A DNA stretch of 64,000 nucleotides from Pseudomonas brassicacearum subsp. brassicacearum (GCF_008801605.1 NZ_VZPJ01000002.1:310001-374000); one strand, 5' to 3'. Shown: positions 7,964 through 18,595, counted from the stretch's first letter. Numbers and translations: made by a program. The notes: generated by a model from the sequence alone, not told the origin.

Positions 7964-9298
7964 ATGTCCTGGAACAATCGCGTGGTCTGGTCGGAAGGCA
8001 TGTTCATTGGAACGCAGCACTTCCAACAGCATGACCGTTACCTGGAAAACCTCATCGACGCACGCAGCCGCCCGTTGTCGGCCGGCGCCTGGGGTTTTTC
8101 CGAATTGCTGATCGACCAGGGCCTGCTGGCCCAGGGCAAGCTGGCGATCATCTCGGCGCGCGGCCTGTTGCCGGACGGTACGCCCTTCAACATTCCCCAG
8201 GATGACCTGGCACCAACCCCGCTGAACGTCGACGACAACCTGCGCGATGGCCTGGTGTACCTGGCCTTGCCGCTCAAGCGCGCCGGCGCCCGGGACACCG
8301 TGGACGAAGGCGAAGACCTCGGCGCTGCGCGTTATGTGAGCCAGGTGTGCGAAGTGCGTGACGACAACGCACCGTTCGAAAACCGCGCACCGGTGGCCCT
8401 CGGCTCACGGGCGCTGCGGCTGTTGACCGAACAGGATGGCATCGGCGACTACGCCGCCATCGGCGTGGTTCGCATCAAGGAAAAGCGCGCCGACCGTGCA
8501 TTGGTACTCGACGACGCCTACATCCCGCCGCTGTTGGATGTGATCGCCTCCAAGCCACTGGCGGCGTTTCGCAGCGAACTGCTGGGCCTGCTGCATCAAC
8601 GCGGCGAAGCCCTGGCCGGGCGGGTAGTGGCGTCCGGCGCCGGTGGCGCCTCGGAAATTGCCGATTTCATGCTGTTGCAACTGGTCAACCGCGCCCAGCC
8701 GCTGATCCAGCACCTGAGCCAGTTGAGCCCGCTGCATCCCGAGCGTTTCTACAGCGAGCTGGTGAGCCTGGCCGGGGAGTTCTCCACGTTCACCGCGTCC
8801 GGGCGCCGACCGCAGCAATACCCGCCTTACCAGCACGATGACCTGGCGCTCAGCTACGCGCCCGTGATGCAGGCCCTGCGCGAAGCCCTGTCGATGCTGA
8901 TCGACAGCAAGGCGACGCCAATTCCGATTGTCGAGAAAGCCTACGGCATCCACGTGGCGATGCTGGCCGACAAGACCCTGCTCGACAGTGCCAGTTTCAT
9001 CCTGGTGGTGCGCGCCGACGTGCCGGCCGAGACCCTGCGTGGCCGCTTCGGCCAGCAGAGCAAGGTCGGTTCGGTGGAGCACATCCGCGACCTGGTCAAC
9101 CTGCAACTGCCGGGCATCGGCCTGCTGCCGTTGCCGGTGGCGCCACGGCAGTTGCCGTACCACGCCGGCTCCACTTACTACGAGCTCGACCGGGGCAGCG
9201 ATCACTGGCAGCAACTGAGCAACTCCGGCGGCTTTGCGTTCCACATCGCCGGCCAGTTCCCAGGGCTGAACCTGGCCTTCTGGGCGATCCGAGGATAA
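7964..9298 (+). CDS. tssK: Type VI secretion baseplate protein TssK
   Basis: The 444-residue product starts MSWNNRVVWSEGMFIGTQHFQQHDRY, the diagnostic N-terminus of TssK. TssK is the trimeric adaptor, related to phage receptor-binding proteins, that links the cytoplasmic baseplate to TssL and TssM. GGAG precedes the ATG. The gene lies between tssJ and tssL, as in HSI-I. Confidence 0.97.
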   Translation: MSWNNRVVWSEGMFIGTQHFQQHDRYLENLIDARSRPLSAGAWGFSELLIDQGLLAQGKLAIISARGLLPDGTPFNIPQDDLAPTPLNVDDNLRDGLVYLALPLKRAGARDTVDEGEDLGAARYVSQVCEVRDDNAPFENRAPVALGSRALRLLTEQDGIGDYAAIGVVRIKEKRADRALVLDDAYIPPLLDVIASKPLAAFRSELLGLLHQRGEALAGRVVASGAGGASEIADFMLLQLVNRAQPLIQHLSQLSPLHPERFYSELVSLAGEFSTFTASGRRPQQYPPYQHDDLALSYAPVMQALREALSMLIDSKATPIPIVEKAYGIHVAMLADKTLLDSASFILVVRADVPAETLRGRFGQQSKVGSVEHIRDLVNLQLPGIGLLPLPVAPRQLPYHAGSTYYELDRGSDHWQQLSNSGGFAFHIAGQFPGLNLAFWAIRG

Positions 9299-9304
9299 GC
9301 CGCG

Positions 9305-10621
9305 ATGAGTAACGACGATCGTACCCAGTTCATGCCGACGCCCGGTGGCCGTGGTGGAGATCCCTTCCGCCCGGACGCTGGCCGGCCACAGCCGACGCCT
9401 GCGCCTGCGCCTGCACCGCTGTCGATGCCGGCCGCGCCGGTGCTGACCGGCAAGGCCGAGGGGCTCAACCCGCTGGAAAGCGCCGCCGGCCCGCTGCTGG
9501 CGCTGCTGACGCGCCTGCGCAACACCATTGCCCACCCGGCGCCGGCCAGTCTGCGCGCACAACTGCTGGCCTACCTGCGCCAGTTCGAAGAGCGTGCCGA
9601 GGCCGCCGGTGTGGTACGCAACGATGTGTTGCTGGCCCGCTACGCCTTGTGTACCGCGCTGGACGAAGCGGTGTTGAGCACGCCGTGGGGCGGCACCAGC
9701 GATTGGGGCAAGCAGAGCCTGTTGATCACCGTGCACAACGAAGCCTGGGGCGGCGAGAAGGTGTTCCAGTTGCTGGAGCATTGCCTGCAAAGCCCGCGCG
9801 AGCGCCTGTATCTGCTGGAGCTTTTGTATCTGTGCATGTGCCTGGGTTTCGAAGGGCGCTATCGGGTGATGAACGACGGTCGCAGCCAACTGGAAGCGTT
9901 GCGTGAGCGCACCGCCGCCGTCATCCGCAGCGCCCGTGGCGACTACGAGCGCGAGCTGTCGCCGCACTGGCGCGGTGTCACTGTGGCCCGTGATCGACTG
10001 GCGCAATTCATGCCGCCATGGATCGCCGTGGCCATCGGTGCGGCGCTGTTGCTGGCGCTGCTGTTCGGCCTGCGCATGAAGCTGGCCTCCGATGCCGAGC
10101 CGGTGTTCAAGAACATTCATTTCCTCGGTGAAATCCCGGTGCAGACCATCGACCGCCCTGTGGTGCAACCGAAGGTGATCGAGCGCCCACGCCTGGCCGG
10201 TTTCCTCGCCGATGAAATCCGCGCCAACCGCATTGCCGTGGAAGACGCCGTCGACCGCTCGGTGGTGACCATCCGCGGCGATGAGCTGTTCGCCTCGGGC
10301 AGCGCCAGCATCAAGGACGATTTCCAGCCGCTGATGCTGCGCATCGCCGATGCGGTGCGCAAGGTCAAGGGCCAGGTCCTGGTCACCGGGCACAGCGACA
10401 ATCGGCCGATCGCCACCCTCCGGTTCCCGTCCAACTGGGCGTTGTCCGAAGCGCGGGCGCAATCGGTGCTGCAAATTCTCTCGGCCAAGACTGGCCAGCC
10501 CGAGCGCTTCAGCGCCGAAGGCCGCAGCGACACCGAGCCGTTGGCATCCAACGCCACCACAGAGGGGCGTGCGCGCAACCGTCGGGTTGAAATCACAGTA
10601 TTGGCGGAGGGGGTCGAGTGA
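9305..10621 (+). CDS. tssL: Type VI secretion protein TssL with C-terminal OmpA-like domain
   Basis: The 438-residue protein has a Pro-rich N-terminus, a cytoplasmic DotU/IcmH domain (about 55-225), one transmembrane helix at about 238-258, and a periplasmic OmpA-like peptidoglycan-binding domain (about 290-438, with GHSDNRP and ARNRRVEI). This is the 'extended' TssL type of HSI-I. It forms the inner-membrane complex with TssM. Its TGA overlaps the GTG start of tssM. Confidence 0.96.
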   Translation: MSNDDRTQFMPTPGGRGGDPFRPDAGRPQPTPAPAPAPLSMPAAPVLTGKAEGLNPLESAAGPLLALLTRLRNTIAHPAPASLRAQLLAYLRQFEERAEAAGVVRNDVLLARYALCTALDEAVLSTPWGGTSDWGKQSLLITVHNEAWGGEKVFQLLEHCLQSPRERLYLLELLYLCMCLGFEGRYRVMNDGRSQLEALRERTAAVIRSARGDYERELSPHWRGVTVARDRLAQFMPPWIAVAIGAALLLALLFGLRMKLASDAEPVFKNIHFLGEIPVQTIDRPVVQPKVIERPRLAGFLADEIRANRIAVEDAVDRSVVTIRGDELFASGSASIKDDFQPLMLRIADAVRKVKGQVLVTGHSDNRPIATLRFPSNWALSEARAQSVLQILSAKTGQPERFSAEGRSDTEPLASNATTEGRARNRRVEITVLAEGVE

Positions 10622-13600
10622 AGGCGTTTTTCAGTTTTATGACCCGCTGGGTCATCCCATTGCTGGGGCTGATCGCCCTGAGCCTGATCATCTGGTTCGT
10701 TGGCCCGCTGCTCGATTGGCTGGTGCCCGAAGGCCGCCGCTGGGCCTTGATCATCCTGGTGTTCGCGGTATGGATCGCCTACCGGGTGCTGCGCATCATC
10801 CAGGCGCGCCGTCAGGCCGCCGAAGTGATGCGCAGCCTGGCCGCGCAAACCCCACCGGACCCGACCAGCATCGCCACCGCCGAAGAGCTCGAAACCCTGC
10901 GCCAGCGCATGGACGAAGCCTTGGCCCTGCTCAAGAAAGCCAAGCTGGGCGGTGACGAGCGCCGCAACCTCTACGAGCTGCCGTGGTACGTGATCATCGG
11001 CCCGCCGGGTTCGGGCAAGACCACCGCGCTGGTCAACTCCGGGCTGCATTTCCCACTGGCCGCGCAACTGGGCGCCGGTGCGGTACGCGGTGTCGGCGGC
11101 ACGCGCAATTGCGATTGGTGGTTCACCGACCAGGCGGTCCTGCTCGACACCGCCGGCCGCTACACCACCCAGGACAGCGACGCGACCATCGACAAGGCCG
11201 CCTGGCTGGGCTTCCTGGGTCTGTTGAAAAAACAACGGGCCCGGCGCCCGATTGATGGCGCGTTCATCGCCATCAGCCTGTCCGACCTGCTGCTGGGCAG
11301 CGACGCCGAGCGCGCCGCCCATGCCGCCGCAATCCGGCTGCGGATCCAGGAGCTGTACACCCAACTGGGTGTGCGCTTCCCGATCTACCTGATGCTGACC
11401 AAGCTCGACCTCGTGCCGGGGTTCATGGAGTATTTCGATACCCTGAGCAAGGAAGAGCGCGCCCAGGTCTGGGGCATGACCTTCGCCCTGGACGATGGCA
11501 AGAGCAGCGATAGCCCGCTGGCGCACCTGCAAAGCGAATTCACCGGCCTTGAGCAGCGGCTCAACTACCGCTTGGTGGAACGCCTGCAACAAGAGCGCGA
11601 CCCGGCGCGGCGCGATCTGATCTACGGTTTCCCGCAGCAGTTCGGCGCCTTGAAAGATTGCCTGCAAAGCTTCCTCGAAGGCGTGTTCAAACCCAACGCC
11701 TTCGAAGAGCGCGTGTTGCTGCGTGGCGTGTATTTCACCAGTGGCACCCAGGAAGGCAGCCCGATCGACCGCCTGATCGGCTCCATGGCCCAGAGCATGA
11801 ACCTGGATCGTCAGCACCTGGCGCGCCAGACCGGCACCGGGCGCAGTTATTTCATCGAAAAACTCTTCACCGCCGTGGCCTTCGCCGAGCGCGGGCTGGT
11901 GGGCGTCGATCCGAAAGTCGAGCGGCGGCGCAAGTGGATCGCCCGCGGCGTATTGGCCTCCACCGTGGTGCTGGTGTTGGTGGTCAGCACGTTGTGGTGG
12001 GTCAGCTATCGCGCCAACCAGGCCTACATTGCCCAGGTCGACCAGAAGGTCGCGCCGTTGGGGCAAACCGTGCAGAACCTCAGCCCGGCGCAACGCGACG
12101 TCCTCGCCGTGTTGCCGTTGCTCAACGCCGTGAAACACCTGGCTGACGACGCACCGAGCTGGGCCGAAGGCCTGGGCTTGTACCAGGGCGACATGCTCGA
12201 AGCCGAGTCCGGCAGCGTCTACCGCAAGCTGCTGATCGCGGTGTTCGCGCCACGTCTGCTGACGCGGATCGAAGAGCAGCTGCACAGCGGCGGCAATTCG
12301 GATTTCCTCTACGAAGGCTTGAAGGCCTACCTGATGCTCGCCGACACCGAGCATTACGATGCCGACTTCATCAAGGCCTGGATCGCCCTGGATTGGGACC
12401 GCAGCCTGCCGCGGGATTTGCCGGCCGAGCAGCGCCAGGCCCTGACCGCGCATTTGCAGGCGCTGTTCGAGCGGCGTCCGCCCCTCGCGCGCCTCGATCC
12501 TCGCCTGGTCGAAGACCTGCGCCGCCAGTTGCAGCAATTGCCGGTGGCCCAGCGGGTCTATGACCGGATCAAGCGCCAGAAGCTGCCCGAAGGCATCCCG
12601 GACTTCCGTATCAACGAAGCCGCCGGGCGTGACGCGGCGCTGGTGTTCAGCCGCAAGAGCGGCAAGCCATTGGGCGAGCCGCTGAGCGGGTTCTTCACCG
12701 TCAAGGGTTACCGCCAGGGCTTCTTGCTCACCAGCCTGAGCCAGACCGGCACCCTGGCCGAAGAGCAATGGGTGCTTGGCCACGAAGAGGCCGATCAGCA
12801 GAACGTCGCCAGCCTGGCTGCCGATGTGCGTCGCCTGTACTTCCAGGACTACCTGCGCCAATGGGACGCCTTGCTGGCCGACATCGACTTTGTGCCGATC
12901 ACCAGCGTGGCCCAGGCCGCCGATGTGCTGCGGGTGATTTCCGGCCCGACCTCACCGTTGAAAAAACTGCTGGTGGCGGTGGCGAAGGAAACCGACCTGC
13001 AACAGGATGAACGCCTGCTGGCTGCCCAAGGTGCGCCGGTAGAAGGCGGTGTGGACAAGCTCAAGGAACGCCTGGGCAGCTTGCTCGGCCAGGAGCAGGC
13101 GACGCAAAACGCACCGGCGCAAAGCGATGATCCGATCACCGCGCACTTCGCCGAGCTCAACAGCATCGTCAGCAAAAGCGAAGGCGAGCCGGCGGCCATC
13201 GACGGTTTGCTGGCCGACATGAACGCTTTGTACGTGCAGGTCAGCGCCATGGTCGGTGCCAGCGGCGACGCCTTGCTCGGCGAAGCCAAGAACCAGGCCA
13301 CGGCCGCCGCTACACGCGTCAGCCTTAATGCCGAACGCCAGCCGCCGCTGGTGCAGGGCCTGGTCAAGTCGGTGGTCAACTCCACCACCAACAGCATGAT
13401 GGGCGGGGTGCGCAACCAACTGAACGCCGCTTGGACCAGCGAAGTGGTGAACATCTATCGCCAGTCCCTGGCCGGGCGCTATCCGATGTCGCCAGGCAGT
13501 GCGCGGGACGCGACCCTGGATGACTTCGGCCAGTTCTTCGGCGTCGGCGGGGTGATGGACAACTACTTCCGCAAGTACCTGCAACCCTACGTCGACACCT

Positions 13601-14118
13601 CGACCCCGACCTGGCGCTGGCAGCCGGGCGCGGCGCAGAAGCTCGGCATCGCCCCTGGCGTGCTGCAGACCTTCCAGCGCGCGGCGACCATCCGCGATGC
13701 GTTCTTCCGTTCCGGTGGCACGCAGCCGATGGTGCGTTTCGAACTCAAGCCGGTGGCGATGGACTCGACCATCACCCAGTTCCTGCTCGACCTCGACGGC
13801 CAGCAACTGAGCTACGACCACGGCCCAAGCCGGCCGACCGCCATGCAGTGGCCGAACCCGGGCAGCATCGGCGTGGTGCGGATCTCGATCATGCCGCCGT
13901 CGTCCAGCGGTCGCTCCGGCATCACCCTGGATGGGCCGTGGGCCTGGTTCCGGCTGCTGGAACAATCGGATCTGACCGCCGGCAACTCGCCGGATCGCTT
14001 CAACCTGCGGCTGCGGGTCGATGGTGCCAGCGCCTCTTATGAGCTGCGGGCCAACAGCGCCTTCAACCCATTCAAGAGCCGGGTGCTCAGCGGCTTCAGC
14101 CTGCCGGAGCGGCTATGA
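10618..14118 (+). CDS. tssM: Type VI secretion inner-membrane protein TssM (IcmF)
   Basis: The 1166-residue product has two N-terminal membrane helices (about 5-65), a cytoplasmic NTPase-like domain with an intact Walker A motif (GPPGSGKT, 128-135), a third membrane helix at about 442-465, and a long periplasmic IcmF-related domain with the C-terminal beta region that contacts TssJ. The start is GTG at 10618, overlapping the tssL stop. An intact P-loop is notable because it is degenerate in some TssM proteins. Coupled to tagF by ATGA (14115-14118). Confidence 0.96.
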   Translation: MKAFFSFMTRWVIPLLGLIALSLIIWFVGPLLDWLVPEGRRWALIILVFAVWIAYRVLRIIQARRQAAEVMRSLAAQTPPDPTSIATAEELETLRQRMDEALALLKKAKLGGDERRNLYELPWYVIIGPPGSGKTTALVNSGLHFPLAAQLGAGAVRGVGGTRNCDWWFTDQAVLLDTAGRYTTQDSDATIDKAAWLGFLGLLKKQRARRPIDGAFIAISLSDLLLGSDAERAAHAAAIRLRIQELYTQLGVRFPIYLMLTKLDLVPGFMEYFDTLSKEERAQVWGMTFALDDGKSSDSPLAHLQSEFTGLEQRLNYRLVERLQQERDPARRDLIYGFPQQFGALKDCLQSFLEGVFKPNAFEERVLLRGVYFTSGTQEGSPIDRLIGSMAQSMNLDRQHLARQTGTGRSYFIEKLFTAVAFAERGLVGVDPKVERRRKWIARGVLASTVVLVLVVSTLWWVSYRANQAYIAQVDQKVAPLGQTVQNLSPAQRDVLAVLPLLNAVKHLADDAPSWAEGLGLYQGDMLEAESGSVYRKLLIAVFAPRLLTRIEEQLHSGGNSDFLYEGLKAYLMLADTEHYDADFIKAWIALDWDRSLPRDLPAEQRQALTAHLQALFERRPPLARLDPRLVEDLRRQLQQLPVAQRVYDRIKRQKLPEGIPDFRINEAAGRDAALVFSRKSGKPLGEPLSGFFTVKGYRQGFLLTSLSQTGTLAEEQWVLGHEEADQQNVASLAADVRRLYFQDYLRQWDALLADIDFVPITSVAQAADVLRVISGPTSPLKKLLVAVAKETDLQQDERLLAAQGAPVEGGVDKLKERLGSLLGQEQATQNAPAQSDDPITAHFAELNSIVSKSEGEPAAIDGLLADMNALYVQVSAMVGASGDALLGEAKNQATAAATRVSLNAERQPPLVQGLVKSVVNSTTNSMMGGVRNQLNAAWTSEVVNIYRQSLAGRYPMSPGSARDATLDDFGQFFGVGGVMDNYFRKYLQPYVDTSTPTWRWQPGAAQKLGIAPGVLQTFQRAATIRDAFFRSGGTQPMVRFELKPVAMDSTITQFLLDLDGQQLSYDHGPSRPTAMQWPNPGSIGVVRISIMPPSSSGRSGITLDGPWAWFRLLEQSDLTAGNSPDRFNLRLRVDGASASYELRANSAFNPFKSRVLSGFSLPERL

Positions 14119-14768
14119 GTACACCGGGCTTCTATGGAAAGTTGGCCAGCCGCGGCGATTTCGTCAGCCGTGGCTTGCCTCAGAGTTTTATCGGCCCGTG
14201 GGATTCGTGGTTGGCGGCGGGTTTGCTCGCCAGCCAGACCAGCCTCGGCGAGCGCTGGCTGGACGCCTATCTGGTCAGCCCGCTGTGGCGCTTCATGGTC
14301 GCACCGGGTGTGTGTGGCCCGGACGCCGCGGTCGGCGTGGTGATGCCGAGCATTGACCGGGTCGGCCGTTATTTCCCGCTGACTGTCGCGATGCTGCTGG
14401 AGCCCGACGCGGACCCGGCGTCGGTGGTGGGCGGTGCGGACGAGTGGTTTGAGCGGGTCGAGAACCTGTTGCTGAGCACGTTGAGTGTCGAGGCCAGTTT
14501 CGAGGCGTTCAACGAACAGCTGGAGACCCTGGGCAGCCCGATGTACCTGCCGCGCACGCCGAGCAGCCGCTTTGCCAGCCTGCATCGCTTCGATGCCACT
14601 GACCCGCAACGGCGCATGAGCGCCCTCGCCGAGGCAGCCTGCGAAGGCGCGAGCCTGTGGTGGGGCCAGGGATCGGAGCGCATTGCCCCGGGGTTGATGC
14701 GCTGCCAGGGACTGCCGGCGGCGGCTGATTTTGCGCAATTTTTGCTCGGCCAAGAAGGTGTTGTGTAG
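14115..14768 (+). CDS. tagF: T6SS post-translational repressor TagF (ImpM family)
   Basis: The 217-residue product begins GFYGKLASRGDFVSRGLP, the signature of the TagF/ImpM family. In P. aeruginosa TagF represses H1-T6SS independently of the phosphorylation pathway by binding Fha. Its start overlaps tssM, and its stop codon directly abuts the pppA ATG (14769), so it is made together with the control enzymes. Confidence 0.93.
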   Translation: MSTPGFYGKLASRGDFVSRGLPQSFIGPWDSWLAAGLLASQTSLGERWLDAYLVSPLWRFMVAPGVCGPDAAVGVVMPSIDRVGRYFPLTVAMLLEPDADPASVVGGADEWFERVENLLLSTLSVEASFEAFNEQLETLGSPMYLPRTPSSRFASLHRFDATDPQRRMSALAEAACEGASLWWGQGSERIAPGLMRCQGLPAAADFAQFLLGQEGVV

Positions 14769-15500
14769 ATGCGTCCAAGTGCCGGAAAAGCAATCAAGTC
14801 TGCAAGCAAGAGCCATGTCGGGATGGTCCGCCAGGTCAACGAAGACGCCTGCCTGGACCTGCCGGAAAACGGCCTCTGGGTCGTGGCCGACGGCATGGGC
14901 GGGCACGCGGCGGGCGACTACGTCAGCAGCCTGATCGTCGACAGCCTGCGCGGCATTGCCGTGGGTCGTTCGCTGGACGAATACGTCGCGGCGCTGCAAA
15001 GCGACCTGTTGCGGGTCAACGCCGCCGTGCGGGAAGAAACCGCCAACCGTGGCGTGACGATGATGGGCAGCACTGTGGTGGTGTTGGCCGCCCGCGACCT
15101 GCGCGGCATGTGCCTGTGGGCCGGTGACAGCCGTTTGTATCGCCTGCGCGACGGCGTGCTCGAAGGCATCTCCCGCGACCATAGCTACGTCCAGGATCTG
15201 CAGGACAGCGGCCTGCTCAGCGAAGCCGAGGCGCGGGTGCATCCACGCGCCAACATTGTCACCCGGGCGATTGGCGTCGAGGCGCAACTGAACCTGGCGC
15301 TGACCGAGCTGCTGCTGGTGCCCGGCGACAGTTACCTGTTGTGCAGCGACGGGCTGACCAAGACCGTCGAGGACGATGAAATCCGCGAGGTATTGAGCCA
15401 CGACGAGCCCGGCGAAATCGCCAGCAGCCTGGTGTCCCTGGGCCTGATGCGCGGCGCGCCGGACAACATCACCGTGGTGGTTGTGAAGGTGCCGTCATGA
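14769..15500 (+). CDS. pppA: T6SS PP2C-type protein phosphatase PppA
   Basis: The 243-residue product is a PPM/PP2C serine-threonine phosphatase. Metal-binding motifs are visible: VRQVNEDAC near residue 20, VVADGMGGHAAGD at about 38-50, LLCSDGLTK at about 195 and DNITVVVV at the C-terminus. In HSI-I systems it reverses PpkA phosphorylation of Fha and so resets T6SS activity. It overlaps ppkA by ATGA. Confidence 0.95.
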   Translation: MRPSAGKAIKSASKSHVGMVRQVNEDACLDLPENGLWVVADGMGGHAAGDYVSSLIVDSLRGIAVGRSLDEYVAALQSDLLRVNAAVREETANRGVTMMGSTVVVLAARDLRGMCLWAGDSRLYRLRDGVLEGISRDHSYVQDLQDSGLLSEAEARVHPRANIVTRAIGVEAQLNLALTELLLVPGDSYLLCSDGLTKTVEDDEIREVLSHDEPGEIASSLVSLGLMRGAPDNITVVVVKVPS

Positions 15501-18500
15501 GCTTGACCTTGAACATTGTCATCCCCGGTTACGACATCGAAGGGCCGATCGGCGAAGGCGCGATGGCCAGCGTGTACCTGGCGACCCAGCGTTCGCTGGA
15601 ACGCAAGGTGGCGTTGAAAGTCATGGCCGCCGCACTGGCGGCCGACCCGACCTTCTGCGAGCGTTTTTTGCGCGAAGGCAAGACGCTGGCGCGCCTGTCG
15701 CACCCGCACACCGTCACCATCCATGACATCGGCAACGTCGGTGAGCTGTATTACATGGCGATGGAGTACCTGCCCAACGGCACGCTCAAGGAACGCATCG
15801 CCGCGGGCCTGACGCCGGAGCAGGGCCTGACCTACATCCGCCAGATCGCCTCGGCCCTGGGTTATGCCCACGGGCTGGGCCTGGTCCACCGTGACGTCAA
15901 GCCGGCCAACATCCTGTTCCGCGCCGATGGCACGGCGGTGCTCTCGGACTTCGGCATCGCCAAGTCCCTGGACGACCGCACCCAGTTCACCCAGGCCGGC
16001 TTTGCCGTCGGCACGCCCAGCTACATGAGCCCGGAACAGGCCCGTGGCCAAGACATCGACGGCCGCGCCGACCTGTATGCCCTGGGCGTGGTGCTCTACG
16101 AAATCCTTGTTGGCAAACTGCCGTATACCGGCAACGACGCACTGTCCACGGCCCTGGCACACCTGACCGAACCGTTGCCGGAACTGCCGGTGCACCATGG
16201 CCGTTACCAGGACGTGTTGCGCAAGCTGCTGGCGAAGGATCCGGCGGAGCGTTTCCCGGATGCGGCGGCGTTGCTGCGGGCGTTGGATAACCTGCCAGAC
16301 GAGTCGGCGGAAGCGACGCTGATCCGACCGTTGTCGTTGCAACTGCCGGAGACGCCGAAACCGGTGGATGACCTGGCGGGTTTGACGCCCATGTCCATCG
16401 ACATTCCCAGCGGCCCGGCTTATTCACCACAGCCGCCACAATCGCAGCCCAAGCCCGTTGCGCCGCCGATAAAACCGCCGGTTCAATCCTCGGTGTCGGA
16501 GCAACGCAAGGGGCCGGTGTTCGCCCTGGCTGCCGTTGCGGTCGCCGTGGCGCTGGCGTTGGGTGGCGCGGGTTATTGGTGGTTGTCCGGTGATGACGGC
16601 AAAGACGTGAAGACGCCAGTGGCCACGACCACCTCGGTCAAGCCACCGGAAGTGAAGCCGCCGAAGACCCCTGAAGTGCCAGCGGTCAAACCACCCGTTG
16701 CCCCTCCGGCTCAGCCACCCGTGGCGACCGAGGCCGATGGTGGCCAGCGTCCGCTGTTGATGGCCGGCAAGAAAACCCTGTTCCAGCGCGTGCTCAGCAA
16801 ACCGGGGGCGAAGCTCGCCGATGCGCCGGGCGCCGCACCGGGCAAGGCGCTGCCGGCGTTTTCCGTGCTGTACGTGTATCAGCGCAAGGACGTCGACGGC
16901 GGTTCGTGGGTGCGGGTCGGCGCCGCCACTGACGGGCGCAGCGACGGCTGGTTGCCCGCCGCCCAGGTCAGCGACTGGAAGCAGAGCCTGGTGCTCAAGT
17001 TCACCGAACGTTCCGGCCGTGCGCCGGTGATGTTCCTGCGTCAGCCTGGCGACGTGGAAAAGCTCTTGGCTAACCCATCGGCCGCCAAGAACGTGTTGCT
17101 CAAGGCCCAGCAGAGCCCGCAGGACGACCAGCAAGTGCTGGCCCTGGAGCCGGCCGCCAGCGCCGTGCCGCAGAGCCAGTTCTATCTGTTGCCGATCTTC
17201 GATTCCCGCGAGAGCCTCGATGAAAACGGTCAGCCGGTGCAGTTGCTGAATGTCGCGTCGATCGATCCTGGCAATACCCCAAAGGCGTCGAGCAACACGC
17301 CGATCACCACCGCCAATGCCGACGCGTTCCGTACCGCCGTGGTGCTTGTGGTGGACACCACCGTGTCGATGCAGCCCTACATCGACCAGGTGCGCGACGT
17401 GGTCCACGAACTGCAAACCCGCATCGCCGAGCGCGGCGAGTTGGATAGTGTCAGCTTCGGCATGGTGGGTTTCCGCAGCAGCATCAAGAAGACTCCAGGC
17501 CTGGAATACGTCGCCAAGACCTTGATCACCCTGGAGCAGGGGCGCGACCCGCAACGCTTCATGGAGCTGGCGCGTCAGGTCAAGGCATCGACGGTGTCGA
17601 GCCATTCGTTCAACGAAGATGCGTTTGCCGGGGTCATGGAAGCCGTCGAAGGCATGGACTGGTCCGGTTACGGCGGGCGTTTGATCCTGTTGGTCACCGA
17701 CGCCGGGGCCCTGCGCAAGAACGATCCGTTTGCCGCCACGCAAATGAACGAGGCCGAAGTGCGCCAGGCCGCACTGGGCAAGCAGATCAAGATCTACGCC
17801 TTGCACCTGCTCAGCGACGCCGGCAAGAAAACCCATGCCGGCGCTCAGAGCCAGTACCGCACCCTGACCGCCGACGCCAACCCGCAGATCGGTGACCTGT
17901 ACATTCCGGTGCCGGGCGCCGACGTGCGCAAGTTCGGCGAGCGCGTCGACGAGATCGGTTCGGTGTTTGCCGACCTGGTGCATCAGGTGCGCAGCAACAA
18001 GGCGCAAAGCGTGCCGCTGTTGAGCGCCGCGCCGAGCCTGGCCGACAAGTCGGCCGCGGTCGGCTACGCGATGCACATGGACTTTTTGGGGCGTAAATCC
18101 GCCAGCCAGGCGCCGCAACTGGTCAGCGCCTGGACCGCCGACCGCGACCTGACCAACCCGGCACTGCCGGCGTTCCAGGTCTGCGTGATGCTGACCAAGC
18201 TGCAACTCAACGACCTGCAGCAGTCGCTGAAGCTGATCGTCGACGCGGCCCGCAAGACCCAGAGTTCGCCCAAGGATTTCTTCCAGGAAATCGCCAGCGC
18301 CAGTGCCTACATGAGCCGCGACCCGTCGGCCCTGCGCAAGGGCGGCAACCTGGCCGACGGCGGGATTCTCGGCGAGTACCTCGAAGGGCTGCCGTACCGC
18401 AGCAAGTCGCTGAACATGACCCAGGATCTGTGGCTGTCCTTGAGCGTGGCCGAGCAGGAAGATTTCATCGACGAGCTGGATTCGAAAATCCGCCTCTACG

Positions 18501-18595
18501 AAACCTTCCACAACGACCTCGCCAACTGGGTGCGCTTCGGCGATGCCGAGCCGGGTGACGCCTTGTACCGCGTTCCATTGTCGACGCTGCCGTGA
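15497..18595 (+). CDS. ppkA: T6SS serine/threonine kinase PpkA with periplasmic VWA domain
   Basis: The 1032-residue protein has an N-terminal Hanks-type kinase (about 10-265) with a Gly-rich loop, Lys41, the HRDVKPANIL catalytic loop (Asp133) and a DFG motif. A Pro-rich segment and one membrane helix (about 341-362) follow, then an SH3-like region and a periplasmic von Willebrand A domain starting near Asp620 (DTTVS metal site). In P. aeruginosa the sensor part responds to TagQRST and the kinase phosphorylates Fha1, switching on the T6SS. Confidence 0.95.
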   Translation: MSLTLNIVIPGYDIEGPIGEGAMASVYLATQRSLERKVALKVMAAALAADPTFCERFLREGKTLARLSHPHTVTIHDIGNVGELYYMAMEYLPNGTLKERIAAGLTPEQGLTYIRQIASALGYAHGLGLVHRDVKPANILFRADGTAVLSDFGIAKSLDDRTQFTQAGFAVGTPSYMSPEQARGQDIDGRADLYALGVVLYEILVGKLPYTGNDALSTALAHLTEPLPELPVHHGRYQDVLRKLLAKDPAERFPDAAALLRALDNLPDESAEATLIRPLSLQLPETPKPVDDLAGLTPMSIDIPSGPAYSPQPPQSQPKPVAPPIKPPVQSSVSEQRKGPVFALAAVAVAVALALGGAGYWWLSGDDGKDVKTPVATTTSVKPPEVKPPKTPEVPAVKPPVAPPAQPPVATEADGGQRPLLMAGKKTLFQRVLSKPGAKLADAPGAAPGKALPAFSVLYVYQRKDVDGGSWVRVGAATDGRSDGWLPAAQVSDWKQSLVLKFTERSGRAPVMFLRQPGDVEKLLANPSAAKNVLLKAQQSPQDDQQVLALEPAASAVPQSQFYLLPIFDSRESLDENGQPVQLLNVASIDPGNTPKASSNTPITTANADAFRTAVVLVVDTTVSMQPYIDQVRDVVHELQTRIAERGELDSVSFGMVGFRSSIKKTPGLEYVAKTLITLEQGRDPQRFMELARQVKASTVSSHSFNEDAFAGVMEAVEGMDWSGYGGRLILLVTDAGALRKNDPFAATQMNEAEVRQAALGKQIKIYALHLLSDAGKKTHAGAQSQYRTLTADANPQIGDLYIPVPGADVRKFGERVDEIGSVFADLVHQVRSNKAQSVPLLSAAPSLADKSAAVGYAMHMDFLGRKSASQAPQLVSAWTADRDLTNPALPAFQVCVMLTKLQLNDLQQSLKLIVDAARKTQSSPKDFFQEIASASAYMSRDPSALRKGGNLADGGILGEYLEGLPYRSKSLNMTQDLWLSLSVAEQEDFIDELDSKIRLYETFHNDLANWVRFGDAEPGDALYRVPLSTLP

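Noticed and set aside
8405..10474. Long antisense open frame over tssK and tssL
   Set aside because: Mirror frame of two recognised T6SS genes.
10117..12861. Long antisense open frame over tssL and tssM
   Set aside because: GC-rich third positions of the real genes create long mirror frames; the composition is Gln/Ala/His-rich with no motif.
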